DNA of 64,000 bases, taken from positions 23,088,419-23,152,418 of the forward strand of contig JAQMRL010000003.1 in the NCBI GenBank assembly GCA_035578175.1. Reading direction: 5' to 3'. The position numbers and the translations under genes are program-made. Numbering within the stretch: the stretch's first letter is position 1; each line of letters starts with the position of its first letter. Of the stretch, positions 1-10,289 are shown piece by piece. The notes under the pieces are model-generated. The model was given only the letters and a program-made list of their open reading frames with translations. It searched no databases and was not told where the DNA came from. Origin of the DNA: Catonia carolina. Lineage: Eukaryota; Arthropoda; Insecta; Hemiptera; Achilidae.

Positions 1-640
1 TATTCTTATCAGCATGCTGAACCTTCCAAAAAGCATCTACTTCCCACCCTGAAAATGGCACCTTCACTTCAGGTGAAGGTGCCATTTGCACCACAGGTTC
101 CGCGTTTTTAATGAAATTTATTACTCTCAGAGGAGATAACTCTGACTATACTGAATTCATTGAGTCTAGAGACATACATCAACAGATACATGCGTTGTTC
201 ACGTGATATTTCTACTCCCGGTTGCCTAACTGACGACGGCTATTGGATAATGAACCGCGCTTACGTAAAAAAAATTCCTTTCTTTTCTTATAAAAATTTA
301 ACAGATTTTCATGACCTATGTCATTAAATATAACTTGAACTCTACATTACACTAGAGATAATGCAACGAAGACTGGTGTTAGAAGAATGCATAATGACCT
401 TAGTTATGCGTTCAATCAACAGCTATCACGTGATCCATTTGTTTACAGCGTTTATCCACACTCGGTGAATAAACTAGTGTATTTTACACTTCTACCTCTT
501 CTGTTCTTAAATGCTTCTGTCCTATAATTTGTTGACTATGTGATAATAACAGAACTATTTTTTGTAGCTCTGGAACTAACAGATCGAGTGCAAATAATTT
601 AACACTCCACCTGCCTGTTATAGAAAAAATTAAATGTTTA
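1..640 (-). repeat. AAC-tailed non-autonomous retroposon, copy 1 (tail cut by window edge, internally interrupted)
   Basis: Positions 1-155 and about 473-640 match, in order, the complete copies at 40875-41270 and 55589-55986. The roughly 315 bp between those blocks is absent from the other two copies, so this copy carries an insertion. The sense strand is minus, so the (AAC)n tail would lie left of position 1. The copy also has a private perfect hairpin (arms 53-67 and 73-87) not present in the other two. No open frame is shared between copies, so I regard it as non-coding. The propagating machinery is unknown; a LINE reverse transcriptase is inferred from the tail and target duplication of the third copy. 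Confidence 0.65.
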
Positions 641-2682
641 CCAATTAATAAAAAAAATAAATAGTACACTATAGACAAAAACCAAAATTATTTTTTGTCT
701 TTAATTTTTATTACGGTACTGTACATACATTGAGCTGCACAACTTCCGTATTTGTTGTTTAAATTGCGGTGGGGAATTTCATTTTACGTAGAAGAGGTAC
801 CCAGTGATACATTCTCCGTTCAAAACTTCGGGTATCGTCCGTTATTCAGACCAAGAGGTCTCTACTTCATTTTCGCTTTAAACGACGCACAGTTGAGTAG
901 TTCCTTGTAGCTAGATCACGGGCTAGTTGGTTTGGATGGTCATTTAGTCTTTCGTGAAATGTACTATACAAGGACGCGGTTAGCTCCTTTACTGTAGGAA
1001 TTTTGAAATCGTCGTGGAGGGTTTTATTGCTTACATAAAAATGAGCGCCAGAAGCAAGTCTTAAGAATTTTGATTGGCCTGGATCGACTTTGAATTACTT
1101 TCTACCGCTATTCCAAATAGCGGCACAATAATTAAATTACAATAGGTAATTACTAGCCTACATTATATGAGATGATATCATTATTGAAGTAAGTAAACAT
1201 TAAAGTTGGTTTATTCGGGTGATTTGTATAAGGTATGTAGTAGAGTTAACTAAATGTTAATAGTCTATTGAAGTTTATGTATGTTCTATAATCGCTTTAG
1301 GGATATCCTGATTAATTCACAGGAATTCGGAGTAATTTACGAAAAAATAATTTCACAGAAATATTACTACAAAATGTAAAAAGTAACTTTTGAATTAAAT
1401 AACGGAATCAAAAATTCACTCTTACTATATTTCTGTACTAATTTCTTATAACAATATACGGCATTGTACATTACAAACTTTACAATTTTATTTCTATACT
1501 ATTTTTTCAGGTTTTTAATAAAAAAAGAACACACAAATCTTTCTATTTCAGTGGGCAAAAACAAAAATAAATTTGAAACAAATTCAATTAAAAATTTTCA
1601 GTGAATTTCTATATTAAAAATTATTCAAGTAAAAACATTGGAATCGTTCGTTGACTAATTTTTTAAATAGAATTATCAATTATTTCTCTCTCAAGTTAGG
1701 TAAGATTTTTTAGAGAAGAAAATGAAGAACAATTTTTGATTAAGAACGTGAGCGGTTGTATGTGTGCGAGTGTTTTTGAGTTTAAAATAAAACAAGGAAT
1801 AAAAGGATAAAAGTATAAGTACCGTAGTGAAAAGGGGAATTGTTTGAAATTCTCAATCACTCACTCGAGTTGAAGAGGAGTGCGAGCTTCCGCTAAGCTC
1901 CCATCCACCGACTCCCCTGTTTTATACTTAAGTGTGAAGAAGGAATACTACCTGCAGTGTACCTACCTATAAGAAGCTCAGATAATACTACAAGTACTTC
2001 AGTCTCAACGAAATATTTTAATTATTAAAAAATGGCTCAGACAATTGATGATAGGGTCGGAATTCTCTAAAATAATTCTCTTCTACTTTTCCCTTAAGGT
2101 TATTTTTAAAGATAATGGAAATTACACGTTACATCGAACTACAAACTTTTTAATTAATTTTTCTGTAACGCTTTAACTGTTAACCGTAATCACCAAATTA
2201 ATAATCTGCATAATATAATACAATACAACATCAAAGCTCAGATTAAATAATCAAACTAAAAATTAAACCTGTGTTCCGTACAGAGTTTCTAAATTATGCC
2301 AGGAAAAGCAATTAGCTTTGTTTTTATTGAGTGATGATGCCTACATAAGCCTTGGGCTTGTGCGTAAGTTTAGGATAATAGTATAATTAGTTAACACTTT
2401 GCGTTCTGAGGAGTTACGTAGCAACAAGTCCTAGGTTCTAAGCATTTTAATGAAATTTAAAAAATATATTACCTGCCATATTTTAGGCGCAAATAAATAA
2501 GTGATACATAATTTTAAAGATAATAAACTAAAGTTTTATTTTATGTAAAAAGCGTGCTTATATTTTACTTAACAAGAAAGTCATTGAATAAAAATTGGCC
2601 AAAAAATTGGCGGAGAAGAATACCAATCACACAATCTTATGGGAAGGGGAGTGGTACCACACCCACCACAACCCATGGAACA
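641..2682. other. A/T-rich stretch without recognised features
   Basis: I see no gene, no terminal repeats and no tandem array here. Short open frames on both strands have no recognisable motif. A GC-richer patch near 1860-1925 is not accounted for. Confidence 0.4.
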
Positions 2683-2800
2683 CTGCTGTTCTACGCAGCG
2701 AGAACAGAATAAAGATAGAGAGGACACTCTGTATCTGTCGAGTACAAGGCATGCGAGCCGAAGTCGGCCATCTTGGTTTGCACCAAGTCCACTGAATCAC
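2683..2800 (+). repeat. Fragment of small repeat carrying AGCGAGAACAGAATAAA
   Basis: The 33-base block starting at about 2697 (AGCGAGAACAGAATAAA followed by a GATAGAGAGGACACTC extension) is found again, inverted, at 5748-5780. Its first 17 bases also occur at 5588-5604. A second shared segment, GCCATCTTGGT, lies at about 2768 and, in the opposite relative orientation, at about 5710. This is a piece of the same MITE-like family as 5588-5780, rearranged. The two 60-100 aa open frames here run through it and have no independent support. Confidence 0.5.
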
Positions 2801-3401
2801 TGCAAAAATCTCGTCATTTTTAATTCTTGCGCGCAACTAAAACTGTGTTTTCACACTCTTATAATACGCTTAAAATTTCAAAATTTCATGGCTGGATTAT
2901 TCATTTCATCCTCTTGCTTATGGTACAATTATAATTACATTTAACAAATAAATAATAATTAATATATGGTTTATTAACGAACCTTGCAAAAATCTTGACA
3001 TAAAAAAGTAACTGATCGAGAAAGTTTTTTATTTTTGGGACAGCAAAGTTTCGTAAGCGAGAAAGTTTTAGATTAATAGTTAAATCATAATTTTTGTTTA
3101 AAACTTTTTTGCATAGGAGGCATACTTTGGCTAATAATTTAAAGTATGTGAAGCGCTCGCTAAAGAAAAACGACTAGCAAAAATGTCCCGCCGTAAAATG
3201 CTGTTGCCATTTGAATGTGTATGGAACTAAACTATTGTTATATTATTCACGTAATGTTAATCATTATTATAATCTCTATATACATGATAAATACGGATAC
3301 TAAATTTTGGATAAATGTTTCTTGCTTGAATCACTTCTAATTAAATCACAATGAAAGGTTGATGTCAAATAAAACACTGACGTGCAATCAAATGTAAATA
3401 T
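2801..3401. other. A/T-rich stretch without recognised features
   Basis: No genes, terminal repeats or tandem arrays seen. The last four bases (ATAT, 3398-3401) are the left target duplication of the solo LTR that follows. Confidence 0.4.
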
Positions 3402-4159
3402 TGTGACACTTATCTCTAAGGTCCGTATCGGGATCTAGGTAATTAAATAATTAATACACTAAGGTTTGCAATTACAAATATTTATTACACTAAACGATTT
3501 AAAAAATAAATAATAAACAATAAATAACTTAATAATTTACTTAGCACTACTTACAATCAATTTTCTAGAATGACACATACGAAATGAAACTGAATACACA
3601 AAAACTGAATTTAATACAGGTCACATTAACTTTTTACAATACACACACGAACAAAGACAGTATAACAATCGTTGACCAACACAATGCTCGGTATGCGCCG
3701 TGCACAGCGTCCGACGGCCACTCGTCAAAGTTCAAACTAATACTAACTGGACCGCGCTCGGGGGTCTCTTTATGTACTCATTCACAAAGATACTTCGAAA
3801 AGAGCAGAGAACAACACACAAAAATAAAGTACAAAAAAATAACCCTTTTTAAGTGAGTGCTAGAAAAATCTGTTGTAAACAAGTCAACATTGTAAATAGA
3901 ATAAAAGTTGTAACGGGTTCCTTTTATAACAGTTGTACAATACACGACCTTTTATCCTACACAATAGTGCAGTTATTAAATAATTTTTATGAATAGGCAT
4001 ACCTTTATTGTCATTATTGTCCTACTGTCAATTATTGTTACTATTGTGTTAGTTACTTTTGTTCTATTATTCCTTTCTTACTATTTTCAACTACTCTGTA
4101 CCATTTCATGAATGAAATTCTGGAACCTTCGCGAAGCATCTCTTTTCGATATCGTCACA
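3402..4159 (-). mobile_element. Solo LTR, TGTGAC...GTCACA family, copy 1
   Basis: The copy is bounded by TGTGACACTTATC on the left and ATATCGTCACA on the right, so on the minus strand it reads TG...CA as LTRs do. It is flanked by the 4-bp duplication ATAT (3398-3401 and 4160-4163). It aligns with copies at 52212-52945 and 63107-64000. On the minus strand there is a TATA box (TATAAAAG, 3921-3928) and further downstream an AATAAA near 3476-3482, the expected order for an LTR with U3, R and U5. No internal gag/pol lies on either side, so it is a solo LTR left by recombination. The 90-aa plus-strand frame at 3584-3856 lies wholly inside it and is not a gene. The family is probably Ty3/gypsy by target size, which is an inference. 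Confidence 0.75.
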
Positions 4160-4375
4160 ATATGTTTATTCTTTAGTTAGTAAAATACTTATCAGATTTA
4201 AAAAGGGCTATTTAAAAAATACTACAAGTAAATACTATAATAAAGAGGTTGATTGAATGAATAAGCTCGAAGTTCAATTACAATATGCTCAAGCTTTCAT
4301 ATATACTGTACATACTTAATAAATTTTTGGAAAAGAACATTAACTATTTACGGGGAATGTTAAATCTCATTAGTA

Positions 4376-5550
4376 ACGGGTGTTTCAAAAAGGACGCACT
4401 TCGAAGTTTGAGAACGCTAATTTATTACATTAAGTAATTAAAAATTATACGGTATGAAATTATTACCTTTATAACATTCAAATTACCTTTAAAACTTCAC
4501 AATAAATGTTCAAAATGACTTCCTCCGCTTGTAATGCAAGTTCGGACACGTTTCATAACATTTGCAGCCACTTTTCGTAGTGTTTGCTCATTAATGTTTG
4601 TAATCTCACTTTCAATATTAGCCTTCAATTCTTCAATTAATTGTATGAGGATTGTTTTTAAAAACCTAACTCTTTAAATTCCCCCGAAGAAAAAATCCGC
4701 AGGAGTAAGATCTGGGGATCTTGGTGGCCACAATCCTTTTGATATCACACGATGGCCAAAAAATTCTCGTAACATATTCAGCGTTTCAGTAGAAGTATGG
4801 CACGTTGCGTTATCCTGCTGAAACCAACAATCTCGATCGTGTAATTCTAACAACGCTATAAATTGTTCAATTAAGTTGCGGTACACCATACCATCTACAG
4901 ATGTGTCAAAAAATAAAGGCCCAACAATACGACGCCGGGAGATCGCACACCAAACACCAATTTTACGTGCGTGTAGTGGACGTTCATGAAATGTGTGAAA
5001 ATTATGAGCGCTCCATATTCGGCAGTTTTGGCTGTTGATGTAACCATCCAAGTGGAACCATGCTTCGTCACTGAAATAAACACGATCCAATATTGCTACA
5101 CCGTTGTCATTAACAAGAGAACGTATCCAACGACAATACTGTATATGTTTCCCATAGTCAACTTCTTTCAGTTCATGAACGACACCGATGCGGTAAGGAT
5201 GCAGATTTAATTTTTTTGTAGCCCTTAAAGCGGAAGATAGTGATAATCCAGCCTGTGAAGATAACTTTCTAATTGATTTGCCGGGTGAGGTAGTCAAACG
5301 TTGTTTCACATCGTCCAAAACTTGTTCTGTTAACACTGATGGTCGACTTGTGCTTTTCCGATCCTGTACACTGCCAGTCTCACAAAATTTATTAATCAGA
5401 CGCGATATTGTGGTGTTATTAGTTACTTCAGAATTAGGAAATTTTAACTGGAACTCGTCTTTATTTTTCTGTTATTACAGCCAAACGCAGCACATAACAC
5501 CATAATTGCAAACTAATCAGCACACATAAACACCAGCGAGAAAAGATAAA
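4376..5550 (-). mobile_element. Tc1/mariner-type transposon, damaged, one terminal repeat left
   Basis: The left end reads TA (4374-4375) then ACGGGTGTTTCAAAAAGGAC, which resembles the terminal repeat of the second mariner-like element (ACGGGTGATTCAAAAAGAGC, 30688 inward). No matching right-hand terminal repeat was found downstream of the transposase, so the 5' end (right side on this map) is lost or displaced. The body is the transposase relic described separately. The right boundary given here is approximate. Confidence 0.7.
4497..5471 (-). pseudogene. Mariner/IS630-type transposase relic
   Basis: The longest frame (4674-5336, continuing open upstream to 5471 without a Met) reads as a cut-and-paste DDE transposase. 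It has an N-terminal helix-turn-helix region (FPNSEV...ISRLINKFCETGSV, a typical mariner paired-like start), a second HTH (SIRKLSSQAGLSLSSALRA), then the catalytic core. The core shows YFSDEAWFHLDGY (first Asp), WFQQDNATCHT (second Asp) and WPPRSPDLTPADFF (third acidic position, about 34 residues on). The frame stops right after DFFFGGI at 4674. The expected C-terminus (EELKANIESEI...RTCITSGGSHFEHLL, stop at 4497) is present in another frame at 4497-4640, so a frameshift or small deletion near 4640-4675 has killed it. The first ~40 residues are missing: an in-frame stop lies at 5472-5474. It would have acted in the nucleus on its own terminal repeats. Confidence 0.85.
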
Positions 5551-5587
5551 CACGTACGTGCACCAAGCGACTCAACTGCAAGTGAAC

Positions 5588-5780
5588 AGCGAGAACAGAA
5601 TAAACATTTATTTATTTAAACATTTTTTTATTCTGTTATCGCTGCAAGTGAACTATGCCTAGGCAGGATGTGACGCTCGGAAGTGGAGTGACTAATGCCA
5701 CCCCGCCGCCATCTTGGTATGAACCATCGGCTCACCTGCTACTCTAGGAGTGTCCTCTCTATCTTTATTCTGTTCTCGCT
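5588..5780. mobile_element. 193-bp MITE-like element with AGCGAGAACAGAATAAA terminal inverted repeats
   Basis: The left arm AGCGAGAACAGAATAAA (5588-5604) is exactly inverted at 5764-5780. A partial third arm (TTATTCTGTTATCGCT) lies inside at about 5628-5643. The flanks (GAAC / GGTTC) suggest the inverted repeat may extend a few bases outward. No coding capacity. Parts of the interior recur in the fragment at 2683-2800. The target duplication is not clear, so superfamily assignment is open. Confidence 0.5.
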
Positions 5781-6408
5781 GGTTCTACGTAGAGGCAACA
5801 ACAGAGAGAGTGGGGATGCGCTTTTACCCGATTTGACAACAAACACGTGAACTACTTTTGATTTCAAATCGAAATCCAACTTATCTCATGCATAATTTCT
5901 TCACGTATCAATAATAGTTAGTTGTAGTAATAGAAAAACAATTATTACATGTTAAAAAAATTTAATTAAAAAGTCTTTAGACATATTTCAAGAAAAATAG
6001 ATCTAAATATTTCAATGTAAATAAAATCACAAAATAATATATTTAACAACAAAAAAATTAAACTATATATTTATTTATTTATTTATTTATTTATGAAACA
6101 TCAACAAAATATCAAGGAAAATCAGCTCAACAAACTGACGGAAAATTGCCTCATTTTAAGTTTTTGGCCTATTTTTGAACTGATTTATTTTGGTGCGCTT
6201 CGACTGTTTTTGCTCGGAAAAAATCTGCGGTTAGCTGTCTCGTCACGCTCGGCTATCAAGAATTACCATGAAAATAATTAATATCAATTAATTTACAAAA
6301 ATCTTTTTTATTTAATTTGTTAACTTAATTACCGTAATTAAGTAGCAAACTGATCGGTACTTCTATTGGTCAGATCCACAACTGCTGAATTTTTTTTAGT
6401 TTACTTGA
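5781..6408. repeat. A/T-rich stretch with an (ATTT)n microsatellite
   Basis: (ATTT)n runs from about 6066 to 6092. The 62-aa frame that begins directly behind it has no recognisable motif. The last 16 bases (6393-6408) are the left target duplication of the following SINE. Confidence 0.5.
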
Positions 6409-6574
6409 AGTTACAGCAACAGCTTTTTTTATTAGCGACTACGGTGGGTTGTGTGACTGAAACATTAGATTTTTGATTTGTAATAATTTCCATACCCTAC
6501 CAGGAATAGAACCCGGGACCTCCGCGTTGTAGGCTAGGGTGCTAACCACAACGCCACGGAGGCAGCCTACCCTA
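6409..6574 (-). mobile_element. tRNA-derived SINE, family 1, full copy
   Basis: On the minus strand the 5' half is tRNA-like: an A-box region (GTGGCGTTGTGGTTAGCAC) followed by a B box (GGTTCTATTCC), the internal RNA polymerase III promoter of tRNA-derived SINEs. It continues into a family tail (ACCCACCGTAGTCGCTAAT) shared with the copy at 32001-32152 and the tail fragment at 29362-29402. Flanking direct repeats TTTTTAGTTTACTTGA (6393-6408) and TTTTTAGTTTTATTGA (6575-6590) match at 14 of 16 positions and look like an aged target duplication. It is not a functional tRNA gene: no clean acceptor stem pairs. Confidence 0.75.
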
Positions 6575-6590
6575 TTTTTAGTTTTATTGA

Positions 6591-7059
6591 TTGTTTCATC
6601 AAAGTAATATTCCTATATAGTTATTATAATGATAGTTATTTCTTATTATGATTCCTGATAGTTATTTCTTACATAATATCTGATTTTTTTATATTCTTTC
6701 TTTAGTAAATGAGAAACTTGCGTAGGTGTTGTTATGTTTTTCTGTGCATTGTCCTTTATGTTATTAAGAATGTAAAAAAATAGATTGAAATTAAGTTGAA
6801 AGTATTTTGTAAGAAAATTGCCTAAAAACGTTTATTCTCATACAACTCTATTTATTGGTGAACTTGTGAGATAGCTTAAATGCCAATGGCCATGAGATCT
6901 TCTCGCAGAAAATGAATGAGAAAGCTGATGTTATGATTAATAGCTTTTAAGATATTATCTTCATCAAGTCTCTATCGTTATATTATGCATACGTGCCATT
7001 ATTTAAAAAGATAGTAATCTTTTTAATGAAGTTAAAAAATTAAAACTAAGTACACAAAT
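6591..7059. other. A/T-rich stretch without recognised features
   Basis: Nothing beyond short A/T-rich simple sequence was recognised here. Confidence 0.4.
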
Positions 7060-7215
7060 TTGGCCGGTCCTTGATGCCAACGCAGCTGACTTCTACTCTA
7101 GGAGTTTCGATTTCGATTCCCGGTCAGGTCTGGAATTTTTCATCACTGATTTTCATCTGTCAGCTCATCGCCTGAATTAGCGTTAATGTGATAAACCGTC
7201 GGACGAAAAACCAAA
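7060..7215 (+). mobile_element. tRNA-derived SINE, family 2, degenerate copy
   Basis: The B-box/3' tRNA-like segment TTTCGATTCCCGGTCAGGTC (about 7107-7126) matches the better preserved copy 180 bp downstream (GATTCGATTCCCGGTCAG), and both share a tail block containing GTCxGACG. The A box is eroded. Same orientation as its neighbour, so this is either two independent insertions or a local duplication. Confidence 0.6.
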
Positions 7216-7258
7216 AAATTAAAAATTCAAATTTTTTAAGTCTTTAAGTGTGGTATAG

Positions 7259-7430
7259 TGATGGCTGACCTGTGGTGTAGTGGTCAGCGCAACTGGCTTC
7301 TATGCCAGGGTCCCGGATTCGATTCCCGGTCAGATCTAGTATTTTTTCCATTGTTCATTTTTATTTATCAGCCTTCTTATAGTCTGTATTACCAGTAATT
7401 GCAAAATAGTCCGACGTAAAGAGCAAAAAG
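7259..7430 (+). mobile_element. tRNA-derived SINE, family 2
   Basis: The copy contains a well preserved tRNA-like head with A-box region (TGTGGTGTAGTGGTCAGCGC) and B box (GGATTCGATTCCC), followed by an A/T-rich body ending near the AATAGTCCGACGTAAAGAGC block. Pol III transcription from the internal promoter and mobilisation by a LINE enzyme are family knowledge, not visible here. Boundaries are approximate; no clear target duplication seen. Confidence 0.7.
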
Positions 7431-8511
7431 ACTTTAACTATCAATTTTTCGTGCGTGGTTTTTATTTCGTCAGTAATAAAAATTTAATATTACTGTAAAA
7501 AATTATTTGGTTTTAGAAATATGGCTTGATAAGTTTAACTTTTATGGATTTGCTAAACATTAGAAAAGTTAAATAAACGTGAAAAATTACTAAACTTTTT
7601 ACATTTTAATACATTCCGCATTTTATTTCATGGTTGTACATATTTCGTTTACCTGAATACGATCGTCTTTAAATTTATTTTGTAACCGAGTTCTTAGTGA
7701 TAATCGGTTATGAAAGAAATAAGCAGATTAAAGTTTTAGTTAAAAAACTTATAAAGTTCACAGGATCAGTTCAGTGGGTTGAGGGGGAAGGGATGAGAAA
7801 GAGTGGAACAAACTGGGAGCCAAGTGCCAGTCTTGGGGGAAATCTTATCTGAGAGTCTTCCTGGTGAATGAACAATACAATACGGTCTCCTCTTCTACCC
7901 GTTTAGAAAATAATCCCTCGTTTTACCCCCGCACTACCAACATAACGTGGGCGAACAATGTAGATCGCCAACAATCAAACAAATTTCTTTTTCTATAGAT
8001 TCCAGTTTACTTGTCTTTTTTCTATCAATGACCTTTCTTCAAGAAGAAAAACAAAAATTACATTCATTTAATACTAGACATTTCCTGTATCGATGGAGTG
8101 CCAAAAAGATTCTATTTCATAGAATTCAATAAAGGATTTTCTGAGATCATTTCTATTGGAAAGTTTCGGTATTTGATATTACAGTATAATCTTCTAACAT
8201 TTCAGTACTTTTTTTAATGAAATAATTATAATCTTTTACCGACTTAACAATATCTGGAATCTTTAAAATGACTTTTACTTTATTTAGTTAATTTACAGTC
8301 AACTATAAGATAAAAATTAGAAAATTTGAAATTGTAAATTTTAAAATTATTTACTATCGATTTGTTACGAATACAGACACAGTTGACACCTGTTGACAAG
8401 TTGGTACTGATAGTGCTTCAATACCCTCACTAGTTCTGTGGACAATGTCTCTTCTTCTACTTCTTCTTCTTCTTCAAGGCTACTTGAGTCTTATCGATTG
8501 CTCGACAAAAA
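7431..8511. other. A/T-rich stretch with a CTT microsatellite
   Basis: A (CTT)n run lies at about 8449-8478. The moderately GC-rich block at 7750-7870 is unexplained. No frame with recognisable motifs. ATCA at 8512-8515 is the left target duplication of the retrotransposon. Confidence 0.4.
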
Positions 8512-8515
8512 ATCA

Positions 8516-10278
8516 TGAACCGTGCTTCCTTTTATAACCTATTGAAAACCTAACACTGAATTGGTCCAGAACTTTCATTCTGGAAAAGGATTTCCAGAAA
8601 TGAGATAATCACCTTAAAAACTAGACACTTTGGGAGAAAAGAAAATAAAAATAAAAACTTTTATGTTGTTGACAAAAATTTACTGAATGAAATGTAAGTT
8701 TTTAAAAATAATACAAATAAGCGAAGCTACTTTGCAGGATCCAGCAAATAGAAAATGATAATTAAGACCATATATAAATTTATGTTAACAAACTTAAGTG
8801 TTCATCAAAACAAAATAAAATTAAATATAAATTCAATTGTACTTCCCATTTATAAGAAACACTGCTACGGAATATTGGGCAAATATACTCGTGTTAATCC
8901 ATCCTCACGTCGGTTTCACATTCAATTCCTTGGTATACTTTTACAAGATTACAGTTGAATACATCTTAATTGATTTGAAAACATGAATACATTTCACTGA
9001 ATATCCAAATACATTAATACATCTCAAATGGATTACTAAATACATCTCAATGGAATTGTGAATACATTTTTTTGGATTTGTGAATACATTCCTGAATACA
9101 TTCTTGAATACATTTTTCTGAAACAACAAAACAGATTTCTGTACAAACAGAAATAAAAACACAACGGGTCTCCCCCCCCCCCCCGGGACTCGCCTCTACT
9201 TTTTTTTTACAGATTAAAACCAAATACAATTAACATGATACAAGAGTTTACTAAAAAAAATCTCTCTCAGTCCATTACATTATAAGAACATTATTAAGGG
9301 CACAATTTCCAAAGTGATAGCAGGATATTCTGTTTGGTAGGTCAAACATATCCAAGATTTAAGTTTACAAAATAATTTGCCAAAAGCAAAAACAAGACAA
9401 AACAAAAGATAATTTTCCCAAAAGGTACTTTACTTTAGATTATAGAAAATAGAAGACATCAGAAAACTTTACAATTTTATGACGCCATTACAGTATAAAA
9501 ATAATAAACCAATTTTTTGAATTCAAATAACAACGAGATTCGTGTGTCCCAGAATCATAATCCTTCCCTACTTTCACAAGATAAAAGACAAAAACAATAC
9601 ACATATAACTTATTCAAAACAAAGGATTTCAACTCACCCAATAATTTCCGCTGTGACGCGCACACGTAACAATAAGGAAGCAATCCAATAAATACTATCT
9701 CATGGTGAAATAACGCACAAAATTACTGCCAACAACATTTGAAGATTATAATTAACAATTACGATACATTTAGGTCAAAATAAAGACAATATTAAATATA
9801 CTGATACCACATTTTACTTAGCCTATGAAGGCATTAAACATTAACTTTGTGCTTCTTTATCGGACGAGAGCTACAATACAACAGGGCTAACTAATAAGCA
9901 AGTTCCCCCAAACAAGGGGCTGAAGTGGATCACGCGATATAAACCAACCAATGACAGCCTTCCAACAGATCATACGATGTCTGCTTACAACCAAAACAGC
10001 ACGTACACACCCAAAGATGTTGACGACCTCAGACAAAGCAGGGTAGGAGGGGTAGAGCATATTCAAAACTGCCTACAAAGAAAATAATAAAATTCACCAC
10101 CCTAATATTAACCGAACAGAAAAATCTAACATAACCATAGGGTCGAAAGCATTAGAAAGAAAAGAAAGAAATTACCAATAAAGAATCTACAAAATAAAGG
10201 AAATAAGTATTCGAGGAAAAATATAATGAAATATCTACTAAAAAAAATTAACTATAGAAAAACTACTTATACGTTACA
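8516..10278 (-). repeat. 3' LTR of the gypsy element (left on map), 1763 bp
   Basis: This LTR is unusually long. On the sense strand it reads TGTAACG...GGTTCA. It carries nine copies of AATACAT (ATGTATT on the sense strand) between 8958 and 9113, a 13-base C-run near 9172-9184, and a long A/C-rich block toward 10200. The short frames of 67 and 73 aa inside it are duplicated exactly in the other LTR and are artefacts of repeat sequence. I could not identify its TATA box or poly(A) signal with confidence. Confidence 0.93.
8958..9113. promoter_or_regulatory. Array of nine AATACAT motifs in the LTR
   Basis: AATACAT occurs at 8958, 8986, 9008, 9016, 9039, 9061, 9083, 9095 and 9107, always in the same orientation, with common flanks TGAATACATT. 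The array is repeated in the other LTR at 17717-17872. Clusters of short direct motifs in retroelement LTRs and leaders can be protein-binding sites (the gypsy su(Hw) insulator is the known precedent). Whether this array binds anything is inference. Confidence 0.5.
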
Positions 10279-10289
10279 ATCTCCCCCTC
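10279..10289 (-). promoter_or_regulatory. Polypurine tract (second-strand primer site)
   Basis: On the sense strand GAGGGGGAGAT abuts the TG that begins the 3' LTR. This is the expected position and composition for the RNase H-resistant primer of plus-strand DNA synthesis. Confidence 0.75.

Noticed and set aside
6409..7430. tRNA genes at the A/B-box sites
   Set aside because: B boxes are good but acceptor stems and anticodon arms do not form, and shared non-tRNA tails mark them as SINEs.
8755..9162. Frames of 67 and 73 aa inside the LTR, repeated at 17514-17921
   Set aside because: They are identical only because the LTRs are identical. The sequence is low-complexity and includes the AATACAT array.
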